DNA of 8,889 bases from Rhodothermaceae bacterium (GTDB lineage Bacteria; Bacteroidota; Rhodothermia; Rhodothermales; Rubricoccaceae), in NCBI GenBank assembly GCA_013003465.1, contig JABDIZ010000059.1:1-8889 (forward strand). Direction: 5' to 3'. Under the pieces are notes generated by a model. That model was not told the DNA's origin. It did no database searches and was given only the letters and a program-made list of their open reading frames with translations. Shown in pieces: positions 6,287-8,889 of the stretch. The translations under genes and the position numbers were made by a program. How positions within the stretch are numbered: position 1 is the stretch's first letter; every line of letters starts with the position of its first letter.

Positions 6287-6422
6287 CTCCATCCCACTGC
6301 GCTGAACCGGATGGCCCGGGTCGGGTGCCTTGCGTGCACGGTCTTTGCCTGAGGAATCAGCCTGAGGGCCACCCACGGGTGTCTCTTTCAACCGCGATTC
6401 CGTTTCTCGCCCCCTCCGCCCC

Positions 6423-7946
6423 ATGGATCGTCGCCTCTTTCTTCGCCGCTTTGCAGGTACTACCGCTGTCGCCCCTGACGCCTATCCGCCCCTGCAGCCC
6501 CCTTCCGTCGCAGCGGGCTTGGAGCCCTACACAGGGCCCTGGACAGCCCGCCAGGCGGCGCATCTGATCCGGCGTACCCATTTCGGCCTGTCCCGAGCAG
6601 ATCTGGGACAAGCTTTGGCCTCCACGCCTGGCCAGATCGTTGACCTCTATGTGGACACTGCGCGCGCCCGTACGCTTCCCGGTGCCCCCTCCTGGTACAA
6701 CCAGACCACCAGCAACGGCAGCACCAACATCGAGTGGATTTACGAGTGGCAACATTCGTGGTATGCCGAGATGCGGGCGGGTGGGCTGCGCGAGAAGATG
6801 GCGTTGCTCTGGCACGATCACTTCTCCACCCAGTACCCGGTATACGAGCACGCCGCCTTTGCCTACCAGTACCTCACCTTCCTGCGGGAACACTCGCTGG
6901 GCAACTTCCGCGACCTGCTGGAAGGCATCGGGCAGCAGCCCGCCATGCTCCGCTTCCTCAACGGCGTCGACAACTGGTATGACAACAGCACCAACACGCC
7001 GCACTACAACGAGAACTACGCCCGCGAGCTGCTGGAACTGTTCTCCCTCGGCATCCTGGGTCCTGATGGCTCCCCCAACTACTCGCAGGCCGATATCGTC
7101 GAGGCGGCGAAGGCGCTCACCGGCTGGGTCGTAGACGAGAACCCACCCCGCGGGCGCTATGACCCGTCGCGTCACGACAACGGCAACAAGACCATCTTTG
7201 GGCAGACCGGTAACTGGGGCTACGACGATGTCATCGACATCATCTTCCAGCAGCGAGAGAGCGAGATGGCCCACTTCGTCGCCGGGAAGCTCTACAGCTG
7301 GTTTGTCTATCCCGCACCCAACACCCAGGTCGTTGCCGACCTTGCCCAGGTGCTACTCGGCAACAGCTTCGACATCGCCGAAGCCGTGCGCGTGCTGCTC
7401 AAGAGCGCGCACTTCTATGAAGAGGCGTTCATCGGTGCGCGGATCAAGTTCCCCTCCGAATTGCTCGTGGGTTTCACGCGCGAGATGGAAATCATCCCGA
7501 CGCAGGCCTCCCTCGAACGCTTCCGCGTGGACGGCTTCCTGCTCGGCCAGGATGTGTTCAACCCGCCGAGTGTAGCGGGCTGGCCTGGCTTCTCGCCCGA
7601 CCAGTACCGTGCCTGGATCACGACCGGCACGCTGCCTTCGCGACGGGGTTTCTCCCGCCGCTTCATCGAAGGCAGCAGCGATCAGGATCCCATCGACGCC
7701 CGGCAACTCGTCGAGAACTATTCGGACCCGACGAGTGCGGAAGCGATCGTGAGTGACTTCACTGCGCACTTCCTGGCCAATCCGCTGCCACAGGAAACCG
7801 TCGACGAGCTCCTCGATGTCCTGTTGAACGGCGCCCCGGTCTATGAATGGTACACACTCTACCAGACCACGCCAAGCACGGCTGAGGCTCGCCTGAAGGA
7901 CTTCTTTATCGCCCTCTGCGACCTGCCCGAGTTCCAGCTCACCTGA
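6423..7946 (+). CDS. DUF1800 family protein, copy 2
   Basis: A 507-residue DUF1800 protein, a diverged paralog of the gene at 2109-3755. Domain start TARQAAHLIRRTHFGLSRADL is closer to the usual family opening than in copy 1. Signatures: LLWHDHF (residues 128-134), FLNGVDN, YNENYARELLELF (195-207), KALTGW (230-235), IFGQTGNWGYDDV, LLKSAHFYEEAFIG and KFPSELLVG. The N-terminus MDRRLFLRRFAGTTAVAPDAYPP keeps the twin-arginine pattern of copy 1, but almost no hydrophobic stretch follows, so it is a poor stand-alone signal peptide. An insertion (WYDNSTNTPH) precedes the NENYARE motif. The C-terminus ends LCDLPEFQLT, matching copy 1 (LLRLPEAQLA), with no sorting domain. The ATG at 6423 matches the start of copy 1; no Shine-Dalgarno is seen. 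The DUF1501 gene follows after 49 bp, so cotranscription is likely. Confidence 0.93.
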   Translation: MDRRLFLRRFAGTTAVAPDAYPPLQPPSVAAGLEPYTGPWTARQAAHLIRRTHFGLSRADLGQALASTPGQIVDLYVDTARARTLPGAPSWYNQTTSNGSTNIEWIYEWQHSWYAEMRAGGLREKMALLWHDHFSTQYPVYEHAAFAYQYLTFLREHSLGNFRDLLEGIGQQPAMLRFLNGVDNWYDNSTNTPHYNENYARELLELFSLGILGPDGSPNYSQADIVEAAKALTGWVVDENPPRGRYDPSRHDNGNKTIFGQTGNWGYDDVIDIIFQQRESEMAHFVAGKLYSWFVYPAPNTQVVADLAQVLLGNSFDIAEAVRVLLKSAHFYEEAFIGARIKFPSELLVGFTREMEIIPTQASLERFRVDGFLLGQDVFNPPSVAGWPGFSPDQYRAWITTGTLPSRRGFSRRFIEGSSDQDPIDARQLVENYSDPTSAEAIVSDFTAHFLANPLPQETVDELLDVLLNGAPVYEWYTLYQTTPSTAEARLKDFFIALCDLPEFQLT

Positions 7947-7995
7947 GTCTCGGTTCCTGCTTCACCCGCCCCGCTGTCTTCTTTCGGATTGCCCC

Positions 7996-8889
7996 ATGTG
8001 TGACCGCCACCACCACGCCACCCCCCGCGCCATCGGACTCGAACATGGCGAAGCCCACGACAAAGACCACGCCACCTGGAGCCGCCGTGAGTTCATGTCC
8101 CGCTCAGCGGCGGTCGCAGGCGGAACGGCCTTCATGCTCGGCGGGATGCCGGTGCACGCCACCTCCGGCAGTTCGTTGCTGCAGGCCCTCGCCCGCCTCG
8201 ACACCAACCGCATCCTCGTTCTGATCCAGCTCGGCGGCGGCAACGACGGCCTCAACACCGTCATTCCACGAACCAATGATATCTACTACCAGCGGCGGCC
8301 TACCATCGCCATCCCGTCGAACGAGGCGGTCGTGCTCAATGACGACTATGGGCTCCACCCCTCCATGCAAGCGATGGAGTCGCTCTGGGGCGATGGCTAC
8401 CTCTCCGTCGTGCATTCGGTAGGCTACCCGGATCCCAACCTCTCCCACTTCCGCTCGACGGACATCTGGGCGACGGCTTCCAGTTCCAACGAAATACGCT
8501 ACGACGGCTGGACGGGCCGCTACATCGACTCGGAGTTCCCTAACTATGCGGGCGACCCGCCCGATTTCCCCGTCGCCATTCGGATTGGTGGAGCCTCGGA
8601 GTTGCTCATGCGCGGCTCCACCTCGGCACTCGGGATGAGCTTCTCGGATGCAGGCCAGATCGACCAACTCGCCGATTCCGGCGAGCTCTATGACGAGAGC
8701 GATGTACCGAACAACTTCTTCGGCCAGGAGCTTTCGTTCGTTCGGTCGGTCTACAACGCGGCCCTTCGTTACCGCGACGCCGTCGTGGCCGCGACGGAAG
8801 CAGGCACCAATGATGCCGAGTACCCCGGCGGCGGCTTCGCCGATAGCATGGCCGCCGTGGCGCGGCTCATCAAGGGCGACCTCGGGGCC
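7996..8889 (+). CDS. DUF1501 family protein, copy 2, 3'-truncated by window end
   Basis: The first 298 residues of a second DUF1501 protein; the frame is open to the last base. It repeats the architecture of copy 1: a His/Asp-rich leader (MCDRHHH and LEHGEAHDKDHA, residues 1-27), twin-arginine SRREFM (29-34), an Ala/Gly-rich core and a likely cut after VHA57. Then come IQLGGGNDGLNTV (Asp84), YYQRRPT, DYGLHP, VGYPDPNLSHFRSTD (SHF at 150-152) and ARLIKGDLGA. By eye about half the residues match copy 1, with the region around 165-260 most different. The window stops just before the expected VGGFDTH and DHG segments and any T9SS tail, so those cannot be judged. The 49-bp gap after DUF1800 copy 2 shows no terminator. 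Confidence 0.94.
   Translation, partial: MCDRHHHATPRAIGLEHGEAHDKDHATWSRREFMSRSAAVAGGTAFMLGGMPVHATSGSSLLQALARLDTNRILVLIQLGGGNDGLNTVIPRTNDIYYQRRPTIAIPSNEAVVLNDDYGLHPSMQAMESLWGDGYLSVVHSVGYPDPNLSHFRSTDIWATASSSNEIRYDGWTGRYIDSEFPNYAGDPPDFPVAIRIGGASELLMRGSTSALGMSFSDAGQIDQLADSGELYDESDVPNNFFGQELSFVRSVYNAALRYRDAVVAATEAGTNDAEYPGGGFADSMAAVARLIKGDLGA

Larger units (their letters stand above)
5899..6422. other. Intergenic region without a credible gene, rich in inverted repeats
   Basis: About 520 bp between mscL and the second DUF1800 gene. Short open frames exist on both strands but are Arg/Pro/Ser-rich or lack any family pattern, and none starts convincingly. Structures seen: a 7-bp stem (6047-6053 with 6084-6090) enclosing a direct repeat GCGGAGC (6058-6064, 6068-6074); a 10-bp hairpin (6134-6168); a 6-bp stem (6245-6250 with 6260-6265); an 8-bp hairpin with a 3-nt loop (6268-6286); and a direct repeat GCCTGAGG (6347-6354, 6360-6367). 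The promoter of the downstream operon must be here but no consensus pair was found. The segment 6040-6290 could be an interspersed repeat family or decayed element. Confidence 0.5.

Noticed and set aside
6357..7274. Minus-strand open frame (305 codons) opposite DUF1800 copy 2
   Set aside because: No recognisable domain, and the plus-strand reading has all DUF1800 signatures.
1..8889. CRISPR arrays, tRNA/rRNA genes, insertion sequences, phage or toxin-antitoxin genes
   Set aside because: No regularly spaced repeats, RNA-gene patterns, transposase motifs or small paired toxin-like genes were seen.

Overview
The window is GC-rich (hand counts of roughly 65-75% in the genes). It looks like chromosomal DNA of a Bacteroidota-like organism, most likely Rhodothermota (the Rhodothermus/Salinibacter/Rubricoccus side). 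Three things point there. The seryl-tRNA synthetase has the Bacteroidota signature stretches (GTGQ-PDKEGQMY, AGSYGKDVRGLNRLHQFDKVE, NGSALALPR). One exported protein ends in a type IX secretion (T9SS) type A sorting domain. The genes lack clear Shine-Dalgarno sites, and one plausible promoter fits the Bacteroidetes TTTG-N19-TAnnTTTG pattern. The genus is inference.

Layout: (1) 1-1121, the 3' part of serS on +, with an unusual low-GC, in-frame insertion. (2) 1129-1857, a small secreted protein of unknown function on -, convergent with serS. (3) 1858-2108, a divergent intergenic region with a striking 22-bp near-perfect inverted repeat. (4) 2109-5392, a two-gene unit on +: a DUF1800 protein, then a DUF1501 protein with a Tat-type signal and a T9SS C-terminal domain. 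(5) 5415-5449, a strong hairpin terminator. (6) 5464-5898, mscL on -. (7) 5899-6422, about 520 bp without a gene, holding a candidate mscL promoter and several inverted repeats. (8) 6423-8889, a second, diverged DUF1800-DUF1501 unit on +, its DUF1501 gene cut by the window end.

serS and mscL are housekeeping genes (tRNA charging, osmotic safety valve). The distinctive content is the pair of paralogous DUF1800/DUF1501 operons. The two families are known to occur side by side in many bacteria, but their biochemical role is not established as far as I know. Here the sequence suggests an exported two-protein module. DUF1501 carries the full export information: a twin-arginine signal behind a conserved His/Asp-rich leader and, in copy 1, a T9SS sorting tail. 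DUF1800 carries only a degenerate twin-arginine-like N-terminus, so it may travel with DUF1501. No RNA genes, CRISPR arrays, transposases or phage genes were recognised.
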